A stretch of DNA of 64,000 nucleotides from Tipula vernalis (taxonomy: Eukaryota > Arthropoda > Insecta > Diptera > Tipulidae), in contig OY282558.1 of the NCBI GenBank assembly GCA_958295665.1, positions 334,215,106 through 334,279,105 on the forward strand, in the 5' to 3' direction. The position numbers were made by a program, and so were the translations under genes. Below, piece by piece: positions 45,601 through 57,310 of the stretch; within the stretch, counting starts at the first letter, position 1, and every line of letters begins with the position of its first letter. Below the pieces are notes generated by a model. It ran no database searches, was not told the DNA's origin, and saw only the letters and a program-made list of their open reading frames with translations.

Positions 45601-45969
45601 ATTGTTCGGTCGTTGAAAACCTTGTACTCTGTGTTCAGCAAAGCTATACCGCAAAAGTTGTTGTAGTTCAATCAATCTCCCTTTTTGTGAAGTGGACAGA
45701 TAAGAGACTGAGATTTCTCTTCTAGGTCAAATTATTGATATTAGCTTAAACACGCGGTAGAATAGATAATCGCCTCCATATTTGAGCATTTCATTGTTGA
45801 TCCTATCCTCAGCGGGTGTCTTGTAAGTTTTCGTCTGCAATACGACGTTCCGCACTTCATTATATGATGGGGGAGGTGATGGTTTCGCCTCGACGCTAAT
45901 ATCGCTTTGAAAAGGTTATTGCTCGGAAGGTAGTGTCTGTCAATTTAGAAGTGAGGAGAAATAATTCCG

Positions 45970-46809
45970 TCACATTTCGAGGATGGATTTAGTTTCCATT
46001 TTTAATTCACCTGATTCGTTGGGAATAGCCCTGCTATGTGGATGAAAGTCCGTAGCTATTTCTCTTATGCGATAAAATGTATCTCTCAGGCTAGAGTTCT
46101 GGATGTTGCGTGCCTGTTGCTTATGACATTCTCGTTTCTTCCATCTGCATAGCTGATTGGAGATCCTCCTCGCACTTATGCGAGTTTGAGGCGCTATTTT
46201 GATAATGTCCCACTGTTCTAGAACGGAGTCAGCAAGTGGTTTATTTTTCAAGATTTCTGGTACAGAAATCCCGAAGGTGGTCCGGGTAACTTGGTTGTTC
46301 AATGTTGCAGTGTTCCAACGAGTGATGCGGTAGAAACGATGATTATGTCTGAATCGATGTTAGCTCTACGTTTAGTTCTTATGTCTTTAAGGCTAGAAAA
46401 ATGTATTTTGGAAAAAAAATGCGGTCGATTTGGAGACCGTTGTTCCGTTGTTTAATTTTTGTGTGGTTTTGTGAATACGCTTCTGTGGGAAGTATGTGTT
46501 GACAACCATCAAGTTGTCGAGTAAAGGTAGCTTGATGGTGCGCGTTCCGTTGTTGTTTGATGTAGAATGCAAGGACTTTGGGCTGATGGTGCTACGATAT
46601 GTACTACTAGTACTGCCTGTATTTTAGTAGTCGTAGAAAGCTTCAGGCTTCTCGTTGGTGGCGGCTTGCACATTCACAAATATGATGTTCAAGTGACGAC
46701 CATGAAACCTGAGTGTACAAATCCAATTAGAAACAAGCATGAAGCCAGTCACAAATTGACGACATTGGTTGCTAATCAAGAAACCGACGCCAAGTTCATG
46801 ATTATCCAT
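45970..46809 (-). pseudogene. RTE endonuclease end and linker
   Basis: LGVGFLISNQCRQFVTGFML, then CTLRFHGRHLNIIFVNVQAA and TNEKPEAFYDY (46,809-46,630) are the central strands of the APE endonuclease. LADSVLEQWDIIKIAPQT and CHKQQARNIQNSSLRDTFYR (46,302-45,980) belong to the linker before the RT. The segment between (46,300-46,600) is degraded. Confidence 0.7.
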
Positions 46810-46863
46810 GTTATTGATGTGACAGAGAGTTAGTCCGTAGCGACTATAATCGATGATGTTTAT

Positions 46864-46951
46864 TAACCGATTATGATGAAACCCGATTTATACGATGGAA
46901 ATGGGATTCTAAAATGATATTTAGAAAAAGTTCTGGAATATAGCCAGTTAA
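46864..46951. repeat. Dispersed ~90-bp repeat, copy right of the RTE LINE
   Basis: A direct-orientation partner of 43,776-43,865. See that entry for shared blocks. Confidence 0.7.
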
Positions 46952-49460
46952 ATAACCGAGTTCCTTCCTAATACGCCTGAACTTGATTTGAAAATGTTAT
47001 TCTTGAATAAACTTCTATATGCGATATTCAATTTTTCTACATTCGGATCTAAGGGATAATCGGAAATAAGAGATAGAGCAATCCCAAATTAGTCTGTTAA
47101 ACCAAGGTTTTACTATAACATATTATTCCTTTGCCGTTATAGAGTTAAAATAATATATTAAAAAAATCGGAAACGGTTACACTTTTGTGAAACCCTAGAC
47201 AAAACCAATTATATTTTTTGTTTTAAACTACTTTGTCAATTGCTACTATATTAAGCTGTCTTATGAGTACTTCCAAACAAAAGAAATCACAACTAGAAAT
47301 CGCCTCTAGCTGTTAATATAAGATAACTTCAATTTTGGGAACCTCAGTGAACAGAGAACAGTGCAGCGTTTTATTTCTCCATATTTTTCCTCGTATCAAT
47401 CCTCCAATTTTTACTTCAAAGGTCTATAATTCTAACAGAATCTAACGTGCTTCAGCTAAGAAATGTAAGTTTTTCAAAAGATTCAGGAGGTATTCTAAAA
47501 CTAATTGTAAAGGTATTCTAAATTAATTTAATAGGGGGGGGGGGGGGGTGCAATCAGTCTCAAAAATGTTTTGCTCAAACCGATCTGCGAGGATGATAAT
47601 GATGAAATGTTAATTGATTATTTCTTCCGAATCCGAACAACTATTTTTCGGAAATAACAGTTTTGTTGATCCTGTAGACTTAGCATTATATCCTAGGCAG
47701 ACTGTGGTTTAATAAATCCAATTTAGCTAAACTATAGTTTAAGTATTCTATGGAAAAACAAAGGGATTAGCTAGAATCTAGGTTGACACACTGCGACTAA
47801 TCTCGAAAAATTCACTAAATCGGTTTTATTAAATCGCAGTATGTTTAGGGTATTAGAAGCCTTCCTTTAATAGATGAATGCTCAGACAAATATTTCTCCG
47901 AGTATGTGATATGTTTGATATATATTTATCTGCCGAATGAGTTATATTTTACAAACATTATAAATGGCTTCCTCTCCCCCTCCCCCCTCCTCTCCCCCTC
48001 CCCCCCTCCCCCCTACCCCTCTCCCCCTCCCCCTCTCCCCCCGAAATATTTGGTGATACAAGTAAAAATCATATAAATATTTTTGGACAAGAACACGACA
48101 ATATAAAGTATATAATTGGAATCCTAGTTATCTTAAAATTTTGCAAATGGATTAAAAGTGTGAATCTTTTAATAGCAATTTGGCGAACTCGAAGCAAGAA
48201 CCAAAGATGCAGCGTCCAGCACCGTCTAGCGACCCGTTAAAACAAGCCATCCACTAAAGCGAAAGAATGGAGAGGTACAATTGACGAAATTTTGCTCTTG
48301 TCCACTCTTCCGAGTGTCCGTTTAACCGAAGGGGTTTTATTTGGGAAAAGTAAACTTCCCTTGGGATTTACAAATTTAATTTAAGACAACTTCATTCAAG
48401 TGAGGTGTTCATTTAATAGAGTGTCCGTTATACCGTGTTTCACGTTAACTATTATTCCTAGGTGATATTTCTAGATTACAGATTTTATAAAAGCGGTCAT
48501 AATTGAGATTTTTAAGAAATTGTTGTCGCGGAACTAATTCACGCGGATTTAATTAAGAAAATTAAATAATTAATAAAACAATCACATCAAATAAAAAATT
48601 TACTTCACTAAATTTTTAAACAGGACAAATTTTGGAAATAAATAAAAATGGAAGGGAAACAACTATTCATAATGGAGCATCTCTTTGCTTTATAAAATAC
48701 AGATTGCTCTGACAATAGTCACCTAATAGCTTTTCTGGCTTCTTTAAGTAACTAAAATTATTATCATAAATGGCATGTTCTGAATATGTCGGTAAATTTG
48801 TATAATAATTACCGATAGTTCGATAGTTAGTGTATTCGGTAAATTTGTAATGCATGGTAAAACTACCCAAAGACGGAAATCCATTATCATGAAAAACCAA
48901 TAAAAAAAACGAAAAAATTTAATATTTTTTTTTTGGAAGTTTCAACATTTCATTTATAAAATTCAAGTTGTTTATGGATATATGGACAATTTGTACCACC
49001 ATTTTTCCGTCTCAACTTTCAGCTGCCGTCTTTGAGAGGCTTCACTATATGTTGGCTTTAAAGACGAAGGGCAACATTTGGTTATAAACATAACGTGTAT
49101 CTGACATTTTTGGGTTTGAAACCTTAGGAAACCCGGTTCGATTTAAAAAACTAAATTCCTGATAATTTTGGAAAGCTCCCAAACCTGTTACAAACTTTTG
49201 GTTTGCGAACTTATTACACTTATCCTGGATTTTATTATTATTATCTTTTTCGAATTCAGAAAGATTTTCATTAATTTGGATAACGCATCAACGGCAAATT
49301 TGGAAACACACGAAGAAGAAGCAAAATAAAGTTCATTTCAAATATATAGGACAACAGACATTACATTACAATTTTTGGATTGTCCTACAGTCTCTGTTAT
49401 TGTCGATATATTTTCGAATTCTAATCAACCAAAAAACAATAGAATATTATACACCAAGGT
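46952..49460. other. Intergenic stretch with G-run and pyrimidine tract
   Basis: A run of 15 G lies at 47,534-47,548. A 75-base tract at 47,968-48,042 is pyrimidine except for one A, dominated by CCCCCT blocks. The opposite strand could form G-quadruplex or triplex structures. The 77-codon minus frame at 48,667-48,900 has no recognisable domain. Nothing else is seen. Confidence 0.6.
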
Positions 49461-49467
49461 TGAGAAG

Positions 49468-49957
49468 TATGCTATTATAGCCCGAGCGAGTTTATAACCC
49501 GAGACGCGGAGCGACGAGGGTTATAGTCAGCGAGGGCCATAACAGCACTTTTCAAGCGTGGTGTGTATACTATTTTTTCCACTACTAGTCGTAGAAGGCA
49601 CAGCAACCATTCAGGTTTTTTGTTGATAAGAAAATTAATTTGAAAAGGGAAACACTTGCTCTTTAATAATATTAACTAGGTCGAAGTAGCCCGAATTTTT
49701 TACTGAATTGTAGTAAGCGGAAATTAAAAATGACACTGCATTTTGTTTTCTTATTTGAAGTTTTAATTTTGTTGAGTCAAATAATCATAATCTCCCTATC
49801 CATTTAATCGCATTACACCTAATGTTCATTTTTCATTATTAACTAGTGGTCAATAATAAAATATTATAACCCCTAGCCGAGACATTTTAATTCTCAGGCT
49901 ACTAAAACACATAATAATGATGCCTTCTACGGCTAGTAGTGGAAAAAACCATGTTAT
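49468..49957. mobile_element. Possible small TIR element with adjacent CGAGCGAG palindrome
   Basis: TTTTTTCCACTACTAGTCGT, then AGAAGGCA (about 49,574-49,601) is matched in inverted orientation at about 49,923-49,950, giving a ~390-bp unit. Just left, 49,468-49,545 forms an imperfect palindrome around GAGACGCGGAGCGACGAG, with arms GCTATTATAGCCC and GGGCCATAACAGC. No gene is inside. The relation of the two structures is unclear. Confidence 0.45.
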
Positions 49958-51084
49958 TTAATATATTGTCAATAACCAGAAATAAATAATAACTCCCATA
50001 TACTTATACAACAAAAATAAAAATAAAAAGCAAAGAAGCGCGATAAGTTTTGACATTTTTATTATAAAGCGCGCAAATAATAGCAAGCAATACCATGCTA
50101 AATTTTTTTTTTATTCTGCTGATAACGCTTTTATATTCATTCTTGTTTTCCACTATTTCATCTGTGTATTCTTGTAAACATACTCGTACATACATAAAAA
50201 CGCTGTATATTCTGCTACTGTCATATTATTAACAATTAGTCTGCGTCTGCGATATCTATTAAACGAGTATATGTATGTACACATAATATGTAACGTCAAT
50301 AATATTCTAGGAAGATATGGAATATTCTTCTCAAAAAGTCAATAAAACCAAAGAAAAAAAATTTGTTTATTTACTTTTGAAAAAATGTTGAATAGATAAC
50401 ACTGTTAACCTTAAATTTCTGAGATTTTTGATTATATATTTTTGGAAATGAGAACAGAATGTTTGTATTTATAATATGTACATACAATATATTATTCCGT
50501 ATGTACATTTAGTAAAAAATTGTCCAATTATAAAATATAATTTTGTGACACACCCACCAAGTTCATTTCGTCGTTATCAAAAATGTGTTATTATCAATGT
50601 TTATTATTTGAATATTGTTTACAAAATAATTATAATTCTTAGAAATACCAAAAGTCTGGAATTTATATTTAATTATATTTATTAATAAATAATTAAAGTG
50701 TTTATTAAAGGGGTTTGCTATTCTTGATTTTCGTATAACGCTCCAAATCTAATATTTATAAGGGTTTTAAATATAAAAATTGTTCTTCATATCAGAAATT
50801 GAACTATTTTGGCAAATATTACTAATAATCCTTCAGTTACATTTGCTGGTTTAACGTTTAGAGTTTTAGACAAATACAAATTTTAACAACTCCACTAAAT
50901 ATGCTGCTTTAGATTCTAGACGTTTTGTACTGAATTCTAATTTGGCAAATGGATTTGAAAAATTTTGAAAATTGAAGAATTTGGCGTATTCCTTGACATT
51001 AAATTAACTGGTATCGCAAATTTTATGAAATCCCTTAAAATATTTTAATTCTTAATTCAGTAGAAATGAAACCTTTGTGAAGCG
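49958..51084. other. A+T-rich spacer, nothing recognised
   Basis: No coding signature or clear repeat. It may include the lost left end of the mariner at 51.1 kb. Confidence 0.4.
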
Positions 51085-51871
51085 CGTTCGTGAAACTAGA
51101 TTTAAAGCGTACAGCAGAGAACATTGCAGCTATTGCTCAGAATGTGACTGAGCATACATCAACATCAACTCGCTATCGTGCTCAAAAATTGAACATTTCA
51201 CGCAATTCTGTGATAAGAATTTTGCATAAAGACCACGGTATGAAGGCGTAAAAAGTTCAATTAGTACAGGAGCTGAAGCAAAATGACCATCCGCAACGGT
51301 TTTGGTTCGCTAATTGGGCTGTGGAACGCAGCAAAATTGTCACATTTGGGGCTCAGAAAATCCACACGTAACTATGGAGAAGCCATTCACAACGAGTGAA
51401 ATTGGTTCATTTTTTTTTCGAAAATGAGCAAGAAGCCGCCCTTACAGTCAATGGGGGAACGCTACCGAGCCATGATACACAAGTTTTTGTTACCCAAAAT
51501 TCACATGACATTTGGTTTCAACAGGACGTCGCAATTTGACGTCAACTGCGATTTGACTTCGTTGGTTTTTTTTTGTGGAGAGCCGTTAAGGATAAGTGTT
51601 ACGCTAACCATCCAGAGACTATCAAAGACTTGAAAGATCAAATTGAAGTTGTCATTGATGAGACAGAAGCCAATACAATCGAAAATGATCTGAAAATTTG
51701 GGTTGGCAGAATGGGCTATTGTAAAGCCACGGTCGAAGTCATTTGAATGAGATTTTGTTTCATACTTAAGGGCAATGTATACTCTTTCTAATAAAACAAA
51801 CCGCTTTGAAAAATATTCATTCGTCTTTGAATTTAGAACCAAAATAAATTGCAAACGTTAGATGGCCCAAC
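51085..51871 (+). pseudogene. Degenerate mariner transposase with recognisable right TIR
   Basis: Plus-strand pieces: RTAENIAAIAQNVTEHTSTS, QKLNISRNSVIRILHKDHGM, VQLVQELKQN, FANWAVERSKI, HDIWFQQD (second catalytic Asp), FFLWRAVKDKCYANHPETIK, and KIWVGRMGYCKA. Stops and shifts are frequent. The right end at 51,855-51,871 (TTAGATGGCCCAACC) matches, inverted, the GGTGGGCCATCT end of the element at 15,368, so both belong to related mariners. The left end was not found. Confidence 0.75.
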
Positions 51872-53229
51872 CTTTAATCAGGATACTCGAAACTCAATTT
51901 TTTTTTAGATTTAACTTCCAAATCACTGCAGTTCCTTGATGTTACAGAATTAGTGACATATCGCGATTTCCGTAATTTGGTGGTTATCCAACTCTAGTCC
52001 TAAGCAGACGATATAAACATAATACATTTTAAAAGCCGCGAACTAAGTAACAGTATAAACTGAACTTTTTGCTAATTTAAGTAAACACGCATTAGTAAAT
52101 TTTTATAAAATCCTATCCCAACTCATCACTTTTAGTTATTTGTGGTGAAAAAATTCGTGTTTGGGTGAGAAAATCGCTAAATCCTTTGTTTATATACCAA
52201 GCGCGTATGATGTGAGAACAAATTTGATTATCTTTACATGAATGCATATTCAAAATTTATGAACTGTATGATGGAAAAATTTAGCTTTATTCACACGAAA
52301 TTTGGTGTGTACATATTTAAGTAAATTGTGTAAATTTTGAAGTTCAAAATATTTACTACATACATACGTTAACAATGAAATTAATAATTTAACATTATAT
52401 TGATTGTATGATTGTTTAAATAAAAACACTATAATTGTAGTGGATGAATTGCCTATAATTTAATTGCTAATAACATTGTATTTGTTTTCTTTTCGTTTCA
52501 GATATGTGGAAATTTGGTATGTGATTATCGTTCATGGATTATTCCCTAAATATTTTAATCGGTATAGTATCAATTGTATTTATGTAAACAAAAATTTGCA
52601 TTAAATGTCTAACTCCCAAAATCTCCTTAATTCTTAAAATTGAATAATTCACCGAGCTATACGTATTCTCTTTAATTCTAGGAAATTGAACGGATTAAAT
52701 AATTTTGAATTTTTTTTTTTCAATGAATTACAATTTAATTCATTGATTTTATTGAAATGTACGCAATTGACTCTGATTTTGATCTCGAAGGTTTATTTTA
52801 ATTGTTATAGTTTGACGTGAATCTGAAATGTTTTATTTAAAAATTCATAACATTTCTAATCAGGTCGATTTTAAAAGAAGAATTGGGTACATATTTTGTC
52901 ATATACACTCAGGATTGAAATTTGTGCTACAGTGGCGTTTTGTTCGAACGTAGCAATAATTTTCATTTTTTTAAAATTTCTAAAAAAATCGTTTAAAGCA
53001 TATTTGAAATATTCATTTTAAAATTAAACATATCTTATTAAATAATAATTTACTTATGCTTTATTTCGTTTTTGGTTTTTTATTTCAGTATCACACATTA
53101 ATTCAATATATTCCAATAAAATTGTTATATTGCAATACGATTACATCGTAAGACCATAATAGTTTTCAACTTTTATGATTTGTACTTCTTTTATCACTGT
53201 TAAGCTCCAACTTTCTACAATCGACACAG
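51872..53229. other. A+T-rich spacer, nothing recognised
   Basis: Homopolymer-rich DNA with no recognised gene or repeat. Confidence 0.4.
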
Positions 53230-53690
53230 CATAGATTTCAATGTTAGTTTCAGAAGTTTGCCCAGCTTTTAAAATACGTTCGTCCTCGTGATCAATCAAA
53301 TCAGTTACATTCGATATTAAGAATTCTAGTATTTCAGCAAATGATCAAATGATGTAGAAACGATTTGAACTTTTTTCGGGCAAAAAAGTTGCAATCATCA
53401 ATGTTTTACAATCGCAATGAACTCATTTTGTTTCTCATATGGGTTATTCTCTGCTATCGCTTTGTGAGGTCCTTAGGAGTCAATAGTTAACGGTATAGGT
53501 TCCCGAAACAAACTTTCTGTAGCCCTTTCATTATGACGTTGTTTAAGTAGTTTTTGAGAATATTACTGCTCCACTTTCCAGTGTTATTGACTTCCACAAT
53601 ACAGTTTTCATCTACTTTTGGAATCTTCTTTAATTAAGAAAAATGTAAAAGTGGTTTAAGGGATTATCCATCTGCTGACATAATAAAAGT
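53230..53690 (-). pseudogene. Possible DDE transposase scrap
   Basis: One minus-strand frame reads ENCIVEVNNTGKWSSNILKN, then YLNNVIMKGLQ and LTIDS followed by GPHKAIAEN. GKW-S before a D-S-x-G-P/G-H motif resembles the second catalytic region of some DDE transposases. The match is short and rests on memory, so the call is weak. Confidence 0.3.
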
Positions 53691-53920
53691 CGTTGTAAAT
53701 TTTTTGAGTGAACTATTGGCATTCGTCATTAGTTGAAGGTTCACACTCAAAATAACGTGGCACTTGATTCATATTTAAAATATTTTTGTCTTTCATTTTT
53801 TTTTTTTCAATAATTGTTTGAATTCTCAAAACATAATAGTTTCGTTATTACGAATTTATTTAATTCATATTTAAATACAAGCTTAAGTTTATTTACTGTT
53901 ACAGAACAAATTTATATTTT

Positions 53921-54395
53921 AGGATAAGCCTTCTTTCATAGGACGTTCATAAAAATTTCTGAATTTTCCTGGGAAAACCCTAGGAAGCGCGCCCCAAAAC
54001 GGCTTATATCACAAGACGCCCCTTAACCTTAGCTATCCAGGAAATATTACAGTTTTGGACAAAGTAGGGGAATAGGGGTTAGGACTAGCCTTCTTTCATA
54101 TGACGTTCATAAAAATTTCTGAATTTTCCTGTGAAACTCTTGGAAGCGCGCCCCAAAACGGCTTATATCACAAGACGCCCCTTGACCTTTGCTATCCAGG
54201 AAATATTACAGTTTTCGAAAAAGTAGGGGAATAGGGGTTAGAACAAGCCTTCTTTCATATGACGTTCATAAAAATCTCTGGATTTTCCTGGGAAAACCCT
54301 AGGAAGCGCGCCCTAAAACCGCTTATGTCACAAGACGCCCTTTAACTTTAGCTATCCAGCAAATATTACAGTTTTGGAAAAAGTAGGGGAATAAT
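53921..54395 (+). repeat. Left array: three ~160-bp tandem units
   Basis: Units start with AGCCTTCTTTCATATGACGT at about 53,928, 54,088 and 54,247 (periods 160 and 159 bp). Each contains TCCTGGGAAAACCCTAGGAA, then GCGCGCCCCAAAACGGCTTA and AGTAGGGGAATAGGGGTTAG. Units differ by only a few bases. The last one ends at GGGGAATAATTAATGG, where the interior begins. Confidence 0.9.
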
Positions 54396-54627
54396 TAATG
54401 GATAGATAATAATTTAAAGTGGTCAACCAATTTTAACATTTTATTATTTAAAGGTTGTCATCACATTTAACAAAGATTTTAACATTTTACAATTCACAAG
54501 AATTTTAATCAGAACAAAATATACATTTATTATTAATAATTTCAATATTTCCTACGCATTCGACAGGCAGGTATCGATTATAAGTATCACATTTCATATT
54601 GTCTGAAGTAGCATCTAATTGGCCAAA

Positions 54628-55179
54628 TCAAGAAAAACAATTGCCATGCATTGATTCTGAGTTTTCTGCAATAATGTTTTTGAGATAAAGGCGATAGTCA
54701 GCTATTGAAGAACTATTCACATCTGGATCATCTAAATTCAGTTCCTCGACTATTTTACCAGTAGTTATATGGTCGGCAGCGTAAATAACTAATGGGCCAC
54801 AGTTATATCCATCGTTTTGATGTGGGAAAGAACTTCTTGAAATAATTTCAAAATTTTGATGATGCTTTCCAAAATATTTTGAAATTTCATTGGTGAAATG
54901 CTGCACTTTTTTACCAATTTTAAAGAGGCGTTTCCCAGGATTCAGTGGATCATATGTAATAATTTTAAATTCCTGGAAGTCTATTATTGCTAGATTCCCG
55001 TGACTTGCTTCGCATATTGGAATAATGGCAAACATATGCTGATTACATAACTGAATTTCCGGATGCTTATCTTCTTCAGTTGCTTTATAGCTATTCGCTA
55101 GTATTTTATTTACTTGGTAAGGATCCAAGCAAAAGGAATTTGTTCCCTTAATGATGATGCTGATTGCAATATACACCAC
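54628..55179 (-). CDS. Ulp1-type (C48) cysteine peptidase domain, catalytic exon
   Basis: The 183-residue open frame carries all four Ulp1-family catalytic positions with correct spacing. They are His60 (ASHGNLAIID), Asp77 (ITYDPLN, 17 residues on), Gln121 and Cys127 in PHQNDGYNCGPLV. Ulp1 proteases cleave SUMO or other ubiquitin-like proteins, and transposon-borne versions are known, especially in plant Mutator elements. The substrate here is unknown. The frame has no ATG: it opens right after a TAG at 55,180-55,182 that fits a splice acceptor (TTTTTTAACAACATAG). Splicing from a GTAATT donor at 55,267 would join it in phase to the upstream frame. It ends at a normal stop. Confidence 0.8.
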   Translation of the reverse strand: MVYIAISIIIKGTNSFCLDPYQVNKILANSYKATEEDKHPEIQLCNQHMFAIIPICEASHGNLAIIDFQEFKIITYDPLNPGKRLFKIGKKVQHFTNEISKYFGKHHQNFEIISRSSFPHQNDGYNCGPLVIYAADHITTGKIVEELNLDDPDVNSSSIADYRLYLKNIIAENSESMHGNCFS

Positions 55180-55267
55180 CTATGTTGTTAAAAAATTATG
55201 GTCATTCGATGAATTGTAACAACCGTTGTATGAAAAGCACCGCAAATTATTGAAGGAATATAATTAC

Positions 55268-55594
55268 GTTTAATTTCATTTCCGACATTTTATCGTAGTA
55301 TCGGTACTTATTGGTGTCACTTGTGTTGTCAAAATTAATTGTTTTAGGTGGATATAACCGATGCAGTGCAAGGTTCCCCACATATCTTGCAGTACGATTC
55401 CTTCTTTTCTTGCACCAGGTTTCTTCAAAATCGGGATCATATAGAATTTCCTCATCAGCAAAAAATCGTAACGGTGTCGAATTTTTGTTTGTTGATTTCC
55501 GTAGCATAGCACTTTCAAGGTTTGGTCTCTTCCTCGCCTGTAGATGTGGAGCACATTCCACACATTTTAGTAGACGCAGTGATAATTCCTTAAC
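55268..55594 (-). CDS. Linker exon between transposase and peptidase
   Basis: The frame is open from 55,594 (VKELSLRLLKCVECAPHL) to a possible donor site at 55,267/55,268. It includes LRFFADEEILYDPDFEETWC and KKRRNRTARYVGN. I recognise no domain. It follows the transposase C-terminus after a frameshift near 55,597. If the 88-bp intron 55,180-55,267 is real, this segment and the Ulp1 domain form one protein. Without splicing the frame ends at 55,247. Confidence 0.55.
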
Positions 55595-56860
55595 CTATCC
55601 ACAAATCTCCCTAGTTTCATATGAAGCTCTCCAATCAAATTATTTTTCAGTAGGTTAAACCACGTTTCAGCAATTGCATTAGATACTCGCTTTTTTATAT
55701 TAAATTTACGTAATAACAGTGTACTCCATAATGGTAGAAATTTCATATATTTCTTTACAAAAAAATCTATGAATCTTGGCAGTAACAAATTATTTTTAAT
55801 ACCTCCAGTGTCACATTCAGTTAATTCAGAAATAACTTTATTTAATATGTTATTAAATCTGATGAAGTAGGGCGTGTTGTCTAAGTTTATATCATTAAAA
55901 TTGAATACGCTGTCAATTTTATCTTCCTCTAAATTAATTGATCCATTTTCTTCTTCTGTTGCAAGTAATTCAGGATTATCAAGGCTCAATTTGTTTTTAA
56001 TTATATCCTCCAAGTAAGTGGCTCTGTGCTCTTAAAAATTGCGGATTCTCGTATTTAGAGACCCCCAGTATACAAATTATTTCAAACAAATTATCAATTT
56101 CATCCAAAGTTTCACTCTCAATTATCAGAAATATAATACACATTATTTCTTGCTTCAATTTAAAGGGACAGTTGTCTATCTTACTTTTTAATTGTCTTAC
56201 GAGATTGGCTGCAAAATGGGAGCAGCATATAAACCGCGCACAGTTTTCCCTTTTTTAATTTCGCAGTTATAATTTCATGTGTTATTAGAAGATACTATAC
56301 TGTTTTATGTCCATCATATTCATTTCAAATAAAATAGAATTAATGAACACCCAGGACCAGTCTGTGATAAATATTTTTGGAATAGTAATCTTTGGATCCT
56401 GTCAACGAATTGTTTTGTTCATATCTTTAAAAAACATTCGAAGAGAATCCACGTCATGCTCCGAGGTTATAAATTCCGCAATAGGTGTAATAATATTATT
56501 TATCCTAGTAACACATGCATAGTAATAAATTCTTGAAAATTTATGTGTCTCGCAACATTTTGAATTCCGAACTAAACTGCCTGTTGCATCTACATGTACT
56601 ATAATAATCTTGTCAGTTAAGCGTTTTAATGTTGAATCCCTAATTAGAGTGATCGCTAGTGGATTTCTCGCTGAATATATATATATTTATCCTCTGGTGA
56701 TTGTCTATCCATACGATAGACAAGATCCATAATATCGCATCCCTTCACCAAATCGGTTAACGAGATTTTTTCTGCACGGGCTTTTCGCAAATTAATGGGT
56801 CTAACTATATCTTGGGTGTTTCCCGATTTAAGAAGTTCCACATCAACATGTTTTAATTTT
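55567..56860 (-). pseudogene. Mutator/NOF-like DDE transposase, decayed
   Basis: From right to left: SLTDLVKGCDIMDLVYRMDR, then after a shift near 56,685 KIIIVHVDATGSLVRNSKCC (first catalytic Asp in VDATG, about 56,590), RIYYYACVTRINN, IAEFITSEHDVDSLRMFF, a TGA near 56,408, KIFITDWSWVFINSILFEM (second Asp in ITDWSW, about 56,359), CARFICCSHFAANLVRQLK and, at 55,650, VSNAIAETWFNLLKNNLIGE and KLGRFVDRL. The DATGS and TDxSW pair fits a Mutator-type RNase H fold. At least three frame breaks and two stops make it non-functional as it stands. Confidence 0.65.
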
Positions 56861-57310
56861 TTTTAAGCTTAGTGCATAAGCATGTGTGTGTTCTAGCTCT
56901 GCTTGCGCATTTTCTCGCGCCTTGCCACGCAGTTGCACAAATTTTTTTATTTGTTCATGAGATTTTATATCAGTTCCTTTAGTGTAAATTGACATTATCT
57001 TCAAACTGCTTATAATAAATTTAAATTTTTGGTTGTGAATATCCCTGTATTTGCATTTGGCATATTGTGTAATGATTTTGTTCTTTTTGCTGAAATTGAT
57101 TGACCGGAAAACTAAAACACAAGGATGCTTTGCAGCCGAAAGCGCATCTCGTATATGGCCTGAATTGGTAAATCAATTGAAATATTCATATAACCTCGTA
57201 GATTCCATTTATTAGCGCTAAGTTCTTCAAATTCAAATGGAATAAGTTCCTATGCGAGGTTTAATGCGTAGTCAGAATTGTCATCAATTGGTGTCTTCAA
57301 AATCGTCGTT

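Larger units (their letters stand above)
43870..46830 (-). mobile_element. RTE-clade LINE, interrupted
   Basis: Minus-strand endonuclease (46,809-46,600), linker (46,302-45,970), RT palm (about 44,830-44,590) and the RTE C-terminal RNA-binding-like tail (44,060-43,890) lie in order. A plus-strand LINE tail is inserted at about 44,900-45,600. Direct copies of the ~90-bp repeat flank the element. Confidence 0.8.

Noticed and set aside
55311..55658. 115-codon plus-strand frame in the Foldback-like element
   Set aside because: It overlaps the minus-strand linker exon and has no recognisable motif; the minus-strand frame continues the gene order.
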